64,000 bases of DNA from Arthrobacter sp. CDRTa11 (GTDB taxonomy: Bacteria > Actinomycetota > Actinomycetes > Actinomycetales > Micrococcaceae): contig NZ_CP044532.1 in assembly GCF_026427775.1 (NCBI RefSeq), positions 1,550,001 to 1,614,000 on the forward strand. The letters run 5' to 3'. A model generated the notes under the pieces. That model made no database searches. It was not told the origin of the DNA and was given only the letters and a program-made list of their open reading frames with translations. Positions 1-7,986 of this stretch are shown piece by piece. Both the position numbers and the translations under genes were made by a program. The stretch's first letter is position 1, and each line of letters begins with the position of its first letter.

Positions 1-1
1 G

Positions 2-3000
2 CCGATCGTGGCCGGCCTGGGTGATCTGGTTCCCGTCACCCTCAAGGTGGGCCAGGAGGTTCCGTTCTCGGACGTTGTCAGGAACCTCGCCGACGCAGCC
101 TACGCGCGGGTGGACATGGTGACGCACCGGGGGGAGTTCGCTGTCCGTGGCGGCATCCTGGATGTTTTCCCGCCCACAGAGGACCACCCCATCCGTGTGG
201 AGTTTTTCGGCGACGAGGTGGACCAGATGCGCTGGTTCGCCGTTGCCGACCAGCGCTCCCTGTCGGCACCCGGCGTCCACCATCCCAGTGAGCTGCATGC
301 CCCGCCGTGCCGCGAAATCCTCATCACGCCGTCGGTCATGTCCCGGGCGGCAACACTGAAGGCACAGCTGCCTGCCGCCGCCGACATGCTGGAGAAGATC
401 GCCGGCGGAATCACCGTGGAAGGCATGGAGTCTTTGGCGCCTGTGCTGGTTGACTCGATGGTGCCCTTTGTGGAGCAGCTTCCGGCCGGCTCCATTGCAG
501 TGGTCATCGAACCCGAGAAGGTACGCACCCGCGCACACGACCTTGCCGCGACCAACGAGGAGTTCCTGGAAGCTGCGTGGTCCACGGCCTCTGACGGCGG
601 GACGGCACCGCTGGACCTCAGTTCGCAGGCCTCAGCAGCACTGCACTCCGCCAGCTTCCGGTCCCTGTCCGAAACCCGCGGCTCCGCCCTGGACCACGAG
701 GTGTCCTGGTGGTCCATCACCTCACTAGCCACGGACGAGGAACTCCTCCCGGAGATTGACGTCCTGAACCTTCATGCCCGGGAGCCCCGGGGCTACCAGG
801 GCGACGTCGCCGAAATGATGGATTTCATCGGCTCCCACGTGCGCGACCAGTGGCGGATCGTGGTGGCGACCGAGGGCCCCGGACCGGCACAGCGGCTGGC
901 TGAACTGTTCCACGACGCTGACATCCCCTGCGCCCGCGTGGACACCCTGGAGAAGGAGCCACAGGCGGGCATCATCGAGGTGACCACTGCCGCCGTCGGA
1001 CGCGGTTTTGTCCTGGACAGCCTCAAACTCGCGCTGCTGACCGAAGCGGACCTCCTCGGCAGGACTTCTGCAGGGTCCACCAAAGACATGCGCCGCATGC
1101 CGTCCAAGCGGCGGAATGCCGTGGATCCGCTGCAGCTCATTGCGGGCGACCATGTGGTCCACGAACAGCACGGCATCGGCAGGTTCGTGGAACTCATCCA
1201 GCGCAAGGTCGCCGGCGGTGGGGACGGCGTCCGCGAATACCTGGTCCTGGAATATGCGCCGTCCAAGCGGGGGGCGCCGGGGGACAGGCTTTTTGTGCCC
1301 ACCGATCAGCTGGACCAGGTAACCCGCTATGTGGGCGGTGACACTCCTGTGCTCAGCAAGATGGGAGGCTCTGACTGGGCCAGCACCAAATCCAAGGCAC
1401 GCAAGGCAGTCAAGGAGATCGCGGGCGAACTGATCCGGCTGTACTCGGCCCGAATGGCGTCCAGGGGACACGCCTTCGGACCGGACACCCCCTGGCAGCG
1501 GGAGCTCGAAGAGGCCTTCCCCTACGTCGAAACGCCCGACCAGCTCACCACCATCAATGAGGTCAAAGCGGACATGGAGCGCGAGATCCCCATGGACCGG
1601 CTGGTCTCCGGCGATGTGGGCTATGGCAAGACGGAGATCGCCGTCCGGGCGGCGTTCAAGGCCGTGCAGGACGGGAAACAGGTGGCAGTACTGGTTCCCA
1701 CCACGCTGCTGGCGCAGCAGCACTACGAGACGTTCACCGAGCGCTTCTCCGGCTTCCCGCTCCGGGTCAAAGCGCTGTCCCGTTTCCAGGGGACCAAGGA
1801 GACAAAGGAGACAGTTGAGGGCGTGAAGAGCGGTTCCGTGGACGTGGTGATCGGCACGCACCGGCTGCTGTCCAAGGACTTTGCGTTCAAGGATCTTGGC
1901 CTGGTGATCGTTGACGAAGAGCAGCGGTTCGGGGTGGAGCACAAGGAAGCGCTCAAGAAGATGCGCACCAACGTGGACGTGCTGGCCATGAGTGCCACGC
2001 CCATTCCACGAACCCTGGAAATGTCCCTTACCGGCATCCGGGAGACCTCCACACTGGCGACGCCGCCGGAGGAACGTCACCCTGTTCTTACCTACGTGGG
2101 GCCATTCACGGACAAGCAGAGCTCGGCGGCAATCCGCCGCGAACTGATGCGTGAGGGCCAGGTGTTCTTTGTGCACAACAGGGTCTCCACCATCGAACGC
2201 ACCGCGGCGAAGATCCGTGAGCTGGTGCCGGAGGCCCGTGTTGAAGTGGCCCACGGGCAGATGTCCGAAAGCCGGCTGGAACAAATCATCGTGGACTTCT
2301 GGGAAAAGCGCTTTGACGTGCTGGTCTGCACCACCATCATCGAAACCGGCCTGGACATTTCCAATGCCAACACCCTGATTGTGGACGGCGCGGACAAATA
2401 CGGGCTCTCCCAGCTCCACCAGCTCCGCGGACGCGTGGGCCGCGGCCGGGAGCGGGCCTATGCCTACTTCCTCTACCCCTCCGAGAAGCCGCTGGGCGAG
2501 GTGGCCCTGGAACGGCTCAAGGCAGTGGCCACCCACAACGAGCTCGGGGCCGGCATGCAGCTGGCCATGAAGGACCTTGAAATCCGTGGTGCGGGCAACC
2601 TGCTGGGCGGGGAGCAGTCCGGCCACATCCAGGGCGTTGGCTTTGACCTGTACATCCGGCTCGTTGGCGAGGCCGTGGCAGACTACCGGGGCGAGGCCGA
2701 GGAAAAGGCCGCCGAAATGAAGATCGAGCTGCCTGTAAACGCCCACCTGCCGCACGACTACGTGCCGGGAGAGCGCCTGCGCCTGGAGGCCTACCGCAAG
2801 CTGGCTTCCGCGCTCACCCACGAGGCCATCGACGAGGTCCTGGCTGAGCTGGTGGACCGTTACGGCGAGCCTCCTCTGCCGGCCAACAACCTCATCTCGG
2901 TGGCCCGTTTCCGGGTGGGCGCCCGCGAAGCAGGCCTCTCCGACGTGGCGCTGCAGGGCAACTTCATTAAGTTCTCCCCGGCCCAGCTCCCGGAGTCCAA

Positions 3001-3196
3001 GCTGATGCGGCTGACCCGGATGTACCCTGGCGCCCAGTCCAAGCCTGCCTTGGACGCGGTGCTGATCCCGAAGCCGAAGACCGCCAGGATCGGCGGCCGT
3101 GACCTGCAGGACGCCGAAATCCTGGAGTGGGCCAACGGAGTCATCAGCAACATCTTCGCCGAGGCACCTGTCTCCGTATCGCCGACGGCGAACTGA
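2..3196 (+). CDS. mfd: Transcription-repair coupling factor Mfd (5'-truncated by window edge)
   Basis: Mfd is a dsDNA translocase that removes RNA polymerase stalled at lesions and recruits UvrA to start nucleotide excision repair. The reading frame is open from the first base, so the N-terminus (roughly 140 residues of the UvrB-like part) lies outside the window; about 1,065 codons remain. Visible parts in order are the UvrB-homology region, the RNA-polymerase-interacting segment (GDHVVHEQHGIGRF), Walker A (SGDVGYGKTE), the DEEQ box (VDEEQRFG), motif III (SATPIPRTLEMS), motif VI (QLRGRVGRG) and the C-terminal TRCF domain. It ends in TGA 5 nt before the next gene. Long antisense ORFs across it are codon-bias shadows. 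Identification is firm; only the start is missing. Confidence 0.97.
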   Translation, partial: PIVAGLGDLVPVTLKVGQEVPFSDVVRNLADAAYARVDMVTHRGEFAVRGGILDVFPPTEDHPIRVEFFGDEVDQMRWFAVADQRSLSAPGVHHPSELHAPPCREILITPSVMSRAATLKAQLPAAADMLEKIAGGITVEGMESLAPVLVDSMVPFVEQLPAGSIAVVIEPEKVRTRAHDLAATNEEFLEAAWSTASDGGTAPLDLSSQASAALHSASFRSLSETRGSALDHEVSWWSITSLATDEELLPEIDVLNLHAREPRGYQGDVAEMMDFIGSHVRDQWRIVVATEGPGPAQRLAELFHDADIPCARVDTLEKEPQAGIIEVTTAAVGRGFVLDSLKLALLTEADLLGRTSAGSTKDMRRMPSKRRNAVDPLQLIAGDHVVHEQHGIGRFVELIQRKVAGGGDGVREYLVLEYAPSKRGAPGDRLFVPTDQLDQVTRYVGGDTPVLSKMGGSDWASTKSKARKAVKEIAGELIRLYSARMASRGHAFGPDTPWQRELEEAFPYVETPDQLTTINEVKADMEREIPMDRLVSGDVGYGKTEIAVRAAFKAVQDGKQVAVLVPTTLLAQQHYETFTERFSGFPLRVKALSRFQGTKETKETVEGVKSGSVDVVIGTHRLLSKDFAFKDLGLVIVDEEQRFGVEHKEALKKMRTNVDVLAMSATPIPRTLEMSLTGIRETSTLATPPEERHPVLTYVGPFTDKQSSAAIRRELMREGQVFFVHNRVSTIERTAAKIRELVPEARVEVAHGQMSESRLEQIIVDFWEKRFDVLVCTTIIETGLDISNANTLIVDGADKYGLSQLHQLRGRVGRGRERAYAYFLYPSEKPLGEVALERLKAVATHNELGAGMQLAMKDLEIRGAGNLLGGEQSGHIQGVGFDLYIRLVGEAVADYRGEAEEKAAEMKIELPVNAHLPHDYVPGERLRLEAYRKLASALTHEAIDEVLAELVDRYGEPPLPANNLISVARFRVGAREAGLSDVALQGNFIKFSPAQLPESKLMRLTRMYPGAQSKPALDAVLIPKPKTARIGGRDLQDAEILEWANGVISNIFAEAPVSVSPTAN

Positions 3197-3201
3197 CCGT
3201 G

Positions 3202-4023
3202 ATGGGAGGACACCACGCCGCGTCGGGAGCCGCGGCGTGGGTAGCTGTTGCGTCGACGGGCCCGTACGCCTTCGGCTGGTATCCTCTGGACGCCACGGGC
3301 ATCCTGATTGGCGGCATGGCTACAGCCGGAACAGCCTTGGTGTGCGACTGGGACCACCGCTCAAGCACTGTGGCGCATTCCCTGCCCCCGTTGTCCAACG
3401 TCATAGCGGTGGGCATCGAAAATGCCAGCGGCGGGCACAGGCAAGGGACCCACTCCATCCTGGGGGCTGCGTTTTTTGTGCTGCTGGCTACCATGGCGGG
3501 GCAGATCCAGGTGCAGACACAATGGGGACTACTGTCCGTAGGTGCAGGCCTGCTCTGCATGTTCATGATCAACATCGCGGCCAAGGCCCTGAAGCTTTTT
3601 CCCAAGTCCGGCTTCATCAGCAACTGGATTTTCGCCCTGACCATGGCGGGGCTGGTCACCTGGTTTGCGCCCGACCAGTGGACCTGGCTCCCGGTATCGA
3701 TGCTGACCGGTGTGGTGGTGCATATCGTCGGAGACATGATCACCACCGGCGGAGTGCCGCTGCTATGGCCCATCGTGATCAAGCCACCGCGGTTCCTGCG
3801 TAAACTCCCGGTGCTCAACGATGTTTGGAAAGCCAACGGAGCATTCTCCCTGCCGCTGCTGGGCCGGGCGGGCTCCCGGCGGGAATGGCTGGTGCTTATC
3901 CCTGTCAGTGCGTACGCCATGGTTGGCATGTGCATCGCCGGATGGTCCCTGGCGAAATCACATTTCCCCGCCGCTATGTCATTGGGGACGAGCCTGTTCA
4001 GCCGCCTTTTCGGCGCGGTCTGA
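3202..4023 (+). CDS. Membrane metal-dependent hydrolase-like protein (YdjM/DUF457-like)
   Basis: A protein of 273 aa with about five hydrophobic segments. It carries spaced Asp/His motifs (CDWDHRSST near residue 50, GGHRQGTHS near 77, HIVGDMIT near 180) that match the DUF457/YdjM family, often annotated as LexA-regulated inner-membrane hydrolase. The family's reaction is not established. ATG 3202 is preferred because it starts at the conserved MGGHHAASG segment just 5 nt after the mfd stop; an ATG 75 nt upstream would lie inside mfd. A GTG directly precedes it. Close spacing suggests co-transcription with mfd. Family assignment is from motif layout only. Confidence 0.75.
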   Translation: MGGHHAASGAAAWVAVASTGPYAFGWYPLDATGILIGGMATAGTALVCDWDHRSSTVAHSLPPLSNVIAVGIENASGGHRQGTHSILGAAFFVLLATMAGQIQVQTQWGLLSVGAGLLCMFMINIAAKALKLFPKSGFISNWIFALTMAGLVTWFAPDQWTWLPVSMLTGVVVHIVGDMITTGGVPLLWPIVIKPPRFLRKLPVLNDVWKANGAFSLPLLGRAGSRREWLVLIPVSAYAMVGMCIAGWSLAKSHFPAAMSLGTSLFSRLFGAV

Positions 4024-4157
4024 CGCGCCCATTCCCTGTGCATAGCCACTTGCTGCGATGCAATTTCTATTCGGGAAGAGCAGAGAATGTGGTCGTTATC
4101 CGCCACTGTCCACGAGTGATTGACGAAAGTGGTTCAACCAAGAGGCCTGATTTGTTC

Positions 4158-4185
4158 TTCGAATATGACAAGATTCATTTAGAAT
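4158..4185 (+). promoter_or_regulatory. Candidate promoter of the TIR-like gene pair
   Basis: A TAGAAT -10 hexamer (4180-4185) is preceded at 16 bp by a weak TTCGAA -35. It sits 27 nt before the first possible start of the next gene, in an AT-richer 190-bp gap that holds no other feature. The -10 fit is good and the -35 is poor. Confidence 0.4.
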
Positions 4186-4212
4186 CAGGGTCTGTTTAGC
4201 GAATAGCGATCG

Positions 4213-4815
4213 ATGGGGAGTCCTATTTTGAATATTGCCGAGTTGCTGAAGAGCGCCGTCGTCGCCGTGGAAACTGCCGGAGTACCTGACGACCTTCGCG
4301 CCCTCGCTTTTGCCAAGGCCTTAGAGTTGGCCGTCGATCTTGACAGTCATGCGCTCCCCCTGCCAGCCAACTCAGTAAAGTTGACGCCAGTTAGCCCGCC
4401 ATCTACCGAGGTTAACTCTGGGGGGCCTCTAGATAAGATAGGCCAGCAACTTAAGGTCCCGTCCGAGAAAGTCGATAGGATCTTCGATGAACACGAAGGC
4501 CAGCTGACGTTTACAGGTCCCATTGCAAAACTCGGCGAATCCAGGAAAGAAAAAGTCACCAACCTTACGTTACTGCTCCTTGCCGGAATGAAATGGACAG
4601 GGCTGGACGGCGGGAATCCTGTTCCTGACTCGATTGTTCGAGCCCATATTGATGAGGCAGGGCTCCTAGACACAAGCAACTACACAAAGACGACCGTGGC
4701 ATTGAAGCCATTCGTTACGGTCACCGGTGTCGGTAAGAATGCCTTGTACAAGATTAAATATGATGGGGTCGTAGAAGCTGAACGACTCGGTCGATCCCTC
4801 ATCGGGGACGACTAG
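4213..4815 (+). CDS. Unknown protein with C-terminal wHTH-like region, partner of TIR-like gene
   Basis: Not assigned to a named family. The 200-aa product is soluble: an N-terminal helical part (residues 5-45), a Pro/Ser-rich linker (50-75), and a region (75-195) that reads like a DNA-binding or adaptor fold. Within it lies the stretch VTNLTLLLLAGMKWTGLDGG followed by a helix-strand wing pattern ending GVGKNALYKI. Codon use and GC are clearly lower than in the flanking genes, which suggests transfer. The stop is only 5 nt before the next start, so the pair is almost certainly one operon. The start is uncertain: ATG 4213 has no good ribosome site, whereas TTG 4228 has GGGGAG (4215-4220) at 7 nt. 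A sensor or regulatory role for the partner effector is inference. Confidence 0.7.
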   Translation: MGSPILNIAELLKSAVVAVETAGVPDDLRALAFAKALELAVDLDSHALPLPANSVKLTPVSPPSTEVNSGGPLDKIGQQLKVPSEKVDRIFDEHEGQLTFTGPIAKLGESRKEKVTNLTLLLLAGMKWTGLDGGNPVPDSIVRAHIDEAGLLDTSNYTKTTVALKPFVTVTGVGKNALYKIKYDGVVEAERLGRSLIGDD

Positions 4816-4820
4816 CTATC

Positions 4821-5657
4821 GTGAACCGCTTTGCACTGCAGATCCAGAGTCTTCACAGCCCCAGCGACCGGCTGATAGTTTTGGCCGACTTAGCATCGCG
4901 GAGGTCGGAGGATCGAAGGTTTGTCCCTGCAGATCTTAGAGACGCCTTTGCCCAATTGAATGTTCCTGCTCCGGGCAACATAAGCGCGACTCTGGCCGGC
5001 TTGGCAAAAAGGAATCTAGTTGTCAGGCATTCAAATTCTCGCTGGGCCGTCACTCCCTTTGGAGAGGCGCATGTGGAGCAACTCGGGCTAGGCAAAGCGG
5101 CTACGCCCATGTCCGGCAGTCACGGTGCTGAATTCGCGCATGTCGATCAGACTGTCATTCCCGCGTGGGCAGCACCACCTCGTTGGTCAGCAGGGATCCG
5201 ACGACTGACGGACCGTCATCCATTCGACAACAATGTGCTGGCTATGACCAGATTCCCTACGGAGGGATCCTTGTCGGACCCTGTGCAACTGGCCATTGAA
5301 ACGGCCCGTACGGTGCTTCGTGAGTACGGATTGACCTTGCACTTGGCTTCGGACTCCATCGTTGACGATGATCTTTTCGGAAATGTGGGAGCATATATGT
5401 GGGCTTGTCGGTACGGACTGGGGTTTATTGAGGATCGTGTCGATCGGGGCTTAAATTACAACGCCCTCATCGAGCTTGGCGGCATGGTAGTCACCGGACG
5501 TCGATGTGCAGTGCTGAAGGATCGAACGGCGGCTGGTCTTCCAACGGATTTGTCCGGGCACATTTATTCAACGGTGGACTTCGACGAGCAGACATCTGTT
5601 GAAGCTGCTGTTCGAAAATGGGCGCGTGACGATCTCGGTTTCAAAGAGGCAAGTTAG
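4821..5657 (+). CDS. wHTH plus TIR-like (predicted nucleotide-binding) effector
   Basis: A 278-aa protein with GTG start, 5 nt after the preceding stop and so probably translationally coupled. Residues 10-90 form a winged-helix-like segment (LADLASRRSEDRRFVPADLR, then a wing around WAVTPFGEAHV). Residues 136-272 have the layout of TIR-like domains of prokaryotic defence proteins (PF10137-like): a first strand NNVLAMTRFP, helix DPVQLAIETARTVL, second strand LTLHLASD, then DDLFGNVGAYMWACRYGLG, NYNALIELG and LPTDLSGHIY. Glu218 in IELG sits where TIR NADases carry the catalytic Glu. TIR domains of this kind cleave NAD+ or bind nucleotide signals in abortive-infection systems. Low GC and isolation between housekeeping genes fit a mobile defence module. 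The enzyme activity is inferred, not shown. Confidence 0.72.
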   Translation: MNRFALQIQSLHSPSDRLIVLADLASRRSEDRRFVPADLRDAFAQLNVPAPGNISATLAGLAKRNLVVRHSNSRWAVTPFGEAHVEQLGLGKAATPMSGSHGAEFAHVDQTVIPAWAAPPRWSAGIRRLTDRHPFDNNVLAMTRFPTEGSLSDPVQLAIETARTVLREYGLTLHLASDSIVDDDLFGNVGAYMWACRYGLGFIEDRVDRGLNYNALIELGGMVVTGRRCAVLKDRTAAGLPTDLSGHIYSTVDFDEQTSVEAAVRKWARDDLGFKEAS

Positions 5658-5700
5658 TTGTCCGTCACCTGAACCCTGATTCAGATCAGCTTTTAAGTAA

Positions 5701-5730
5701 CTGAGGCCCTAGAAAAATCCAGGGCCTCAG
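5701..5730. terminator. Bidirectional terminator-like hairpin
   Basis: A perfect 10-bp stem (CTGAGGCCCT / AGGGCCTCAG) with a 10-nt A-rich loop lies between the stop of the TIR-like gene on + and the stop of the small membrane protein gene on -. It is placed to end both transcripts. The T-tract is short on both sides. Confidence 0.7.
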
Positions 5731-5749
5731 CTTTGCGTCGTGGCGGCTT

Positions 5750-5995
5750 CTAGTGCTCGCCGGCGGAGTCTGAGCGGCCCAGGATGGTCTGCGGGATCCA
5801 GAAGGCCAGGGCGAAGAGGCCCAGGCAGACTGCCATTGGCCAGGGGTTGTCCAGGGTGAGGAAGGACAGCGAGTAGATGGCGCCCAGGAAAAGCGCAATC
5901 ATGACGGCAAACAGGGCGATGCTGGTCACCAGGCTGTTCTCGTTCTGGGGCGTCTGGATGGTGTCTTGGCTGGAAGCCGTGGTCTTGCTGGACAT
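5750..5995 (-). CDS. Small two-helix membrane protein, unknown function
   Basis: An 81-aa product with a polar N-terminal tail (about 20 residues) and two hydrophobic helices (about residues 23-46 and 52-71) joined by a short NPWP-containing loop. Start ATG at 5995 is well supported by AAGGAGG 5 nt upstream. It lies 51 nt downstream of deoC on the same strand, so it is probably co-transcribed with deoC. No family recognised. The ribosome site, reading direction and membrane pattern make a real gene likely. Confidence 0.7.
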   Translation of the reverse strand: MSSKTTASSQDTIQTPQNENSLVTSIALFAVMIALFLGAIYSLSFLTLDNPWPMAVCLGLFALAFWIPQTILGRSDSAGEH

Positions 5996-6046
5996 TTATT
6001 CCTCCTTCGCCCCGGAGGGCTCAAACTGTGGCGGTGCCGGTTGCGG

Positions 6047-6772
6047 TCAGTACCCAGATGAACCTTGTTCACCCTTGACAATGGCAATGCCGGAGCTGGC
6101 ACCAATACGTGTTGCACCAGCAGCAATCATAGCCTGAGCGTCGGCCAGCGACCGTACGCCGCCGGAGGCCTTTACGCCAAGGGACGGGCCTACGGTGCGG
6201 CGCATCAGGGCCACGTCTTCGGCTGTGGCACCGCCGCCGTTGAACCCGGTGGAGGTTTTGACGAAGTCGGCCCCGGCTTCCACCGCTGCCTCGCAGGCCA
6301 GGACCTTCTGGGCATCGTCCAGCAGCGCAGTTTCGATGATGACCTTCAGGATGGCGCCGCTCGCATGGACGGCTTCCGCCACCGCGGCGATGTCCTCCAC
6401 CAGGGCTCCCTTGTCACCTGCCCGTGCGGCGGCGATGTTGATGACCATGTCCACTTCGTCGGCGCCGTCCAGGACGGCGCCCCGGGCTTCGAAGGTTTTG
6501 ACGTCGCTGGGAGTGGCGCCCAGGGGGAATCCGACCACGGAGCAGGTCAGGACGCCCGATCCCTTGAGGGCCGTTTTGACTGTCTTGACCCAGATGGGAT
6601 TCACACAAACCGACTTGAAATGATATTCGGCGGCTTCAGCGCACACTTTCAGGATGTCCGCTTCGCTGGCTTCGGGCTTGAGGAGTGTGTGGTCGATGGA
6701 GGAAGCGATGGTGTCCGGCGCGGGAATGCTGCCCACGGGCTGCTGCATGGCTGGGGTTGCTTCGTTGCTCAA
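6047..6772 (-). CDS. deoC: Deoxyribose-phosphate aldolase
   Basis: DeoC splits 2-deoxy-D-ribose 5-phosphate into glyceraldehyde 3-phosphate and acetaldehyde in deoxynucleoside catabolism. The 241-aa TIM-barrel sequence shows the family signatures IDHTLLKP (residues 26-33), [25 protein letters not shown] with the proton-relay Lys, and FVKTSTGF carrying the Schiff-base Lys, followed by KASGGVR. The start is TTG 6772 with GGAAGGA at a suitable distance. Purine nucleoside phosphorylase, another nucleoside-salvage enzyme, lies 9 kb away but not in the same operon. Confidence 0.96.
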   Translation of the reverse strand: MSNEATPAMQQPVGSIPAPDTIASSIDHTLLKPEASEADILKVCAEAAEYHFKSVCVNPIWVKTVKTALKGSGVLTCSVVGFPLGATPSDVKTFEARGAVLDGADEVDMVINIAAARAGDKGALVEDIAAVAEAVHASGAILKVIIETALLDDAQKVLACEAAVEAGADFVKTSTGFNGGGATAEDVALMRRTVGPSLGVKASGGVRSLADAQAMIAAGATRIGASSGIAIVKGEQGSSGY

Positions 6773-6888
6773 GATGTTCCTTCCAAGGGGCCCTGGCGGG
6801 CGGCCTTGTGGGCCGCGGGCGCCAGCATTGTCTTATGGCTCGTCAGGTGACCATCTTGCCACGCCCGCGGTAGCCCCAGGGCAACTGG

Positions 6889-7764
6889 TCAGGCCGCGAC
6901 CTGCGCCCGCCGCTGTGCCGGCGCGGCCGTCATGAGCCGGGTGGCGCAGGCCCCGGCGGCGGAAGCCGCCGCCACCAGCAGTCCCAGGCGCACGCCGTCG
7001 AACGCTGCCGCGTCTCCGATGGCCCAGATGCCCGGGACGGAGGTCCGGAAGTCCTGGTTGATGACGATGCCGCCGTTGGGCGCCGTCCGGAGGCCGGCGG
7101 CAGCGGCCAGCCCGTCACGGGAGACCCTTTCCTCCGCCATGACAACCAGGTCGCCGTTCATGCTGCTGCCGTCCTCAAAAACGATGCCGGTGGCAATGAG
7201 CCCTGATGCTGAGAGGGTGGATCCCGAATCGTAGGGCACCACGGCTGCCGGGCGGAGGGTGGTCCGGATGGGGCGGACACCGCGCGCCCGGAGCACGGCT
7301 TCCGCCTGTCCCGCTGCCGCACCCGTGCCCACCAGGATGCCGAGCGGGCGGCGGCCCAATTCGCGGGTGACTTCCCGGACTGCTTCGCCGATCCTCGCGG
7401 CGTCGTCGATGGTGGAGTAGCTGAGGCATCTGCTGGCTCCCTCAACAGGGGACGCCATGGGTGCGGAGCCGGTGGCTATGACCAGCTGGTCGTAGCTGAA
7501 CTCCATGCCGTCCGCGGTGGTGACGGTGCGGTTGTCGGCGTCGATGAAGCTGGCCGGCTGGCCGAACCGGACCGAAACCTGGGGGAGGGCAGCGAGTTCC
7601 AGCAATTCTTCCGGGGCGTCGTCCCGGTTGCTCAGCACGGTGATGCTGCCGCTGAAACGGGCCCGCCCCAGCTGGCTGACAAGGGCCTGGGCTGCCGGTC
7701 CGGCGCCGGCAATGACGATATGGGGTGCGCTGGAGACGGAGTTAAACGATGCCGGAGCAGACAT
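6889..7764 (-). CDS. FAD-dependent pyridine nucleotide oxidoreductase
   Basis: A 291-aa flavoprotein of the NirB/NasB N-terminal type. It has an FAD-binding GAGPAAQA motif (residues 20-27), the ATGSAP motif, a second nucleotide-binding GTGAAAGQAEAV and the FAD-closing IWAIGDAA near the C-terminus. It lacks the BFD-like [2Fe-2S] and siroheme domains seen in nirB, so it resembles a stand-alone electron-transfer module. It is shorter than typical 380-400-aa relatives. Start ATG 7764 has AAAGGGCCAGGA upstream. It is separated by 222 bp from the HemD-wHTH gene and may have its own promoter. A role in nitrite or nitrate reduction is inferred from context. Confidence 0.8.
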   Translation of the reverse strand: MSAPASFNSVSSAPHIVIAGAGPAAQALVSQLGRARFSGSITVLSNRDDAPEELLELAALPQVSVRFGQPASFIDADNRTVTTADGMEFSYDQLVIATGSAPMASPVEGASRCLSYSTIDDAARIGEAVREVTRELGRRPLGILVGTGAAAGQAEAVLRARGVRPIRTTLRPAAVVPYDSGSTLSASGLIATGIVFEDGSSMNGDLVVMAEERVSRDGLAAAAGLRTAPNGGIVINQDFRTSVPGIWAIGDAAAFDGVRLGLLVAAASAAGACATRLMTAAPAQRRAQVAA

Positions 7765-7886
7765 GTCCTGGCCCTTTCGCTGGCGGCCATGGTTGTGTTC
7801 ACGGCCTGGACGTTCTTGATGAACCCCAGCGTAGGCGGCGGCCTTTTCCGGCGTGTTTCCCGGTGGTTGCCGAAAAAATGCGCGCG

Positions 7887-7913
7887 GTTCGCCAACGTTT
7901 ACTGGCCGGTAAC
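7887..7913 (-). promoter_or_regulatory. Weak GlnR-like half-site series upstream of FAD oxidoreductase
   Basis: Read on the minus strand, GTTAC-n6-GTAAA-n6-CGAAC follows the 11-bp phase of GlnR boxes (gTnAC-n6-GaAAC repeated). Only the first half-site is a full match. It lies in the 222-bp gap upstream of the oxidoreductase start; the rest of the gap shows no gene. Confidence 0.25.
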
Positions 7914-7986
7914 AGAACCCGTGACCTGCATCTCATTCAGCGCCGGAATGACATGCAAGGCCGGTGGTGCCGTCGAAACAGCGGAC

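Noticed and set aside
725..2821. 698-codon open frame antisense to mfd
   Set aside because: It is the complement of a strongly conserved gene in high-GC codon phase; composition is low-complexity and no ribosome site or family motif is present.
4012..4029. 6-bp hairpin GGCGCG/CGCGCC over the stop of the hydrolase-like gene
   Set aside because: Short, no T-tract and partly coding; too weak to call a terminator.
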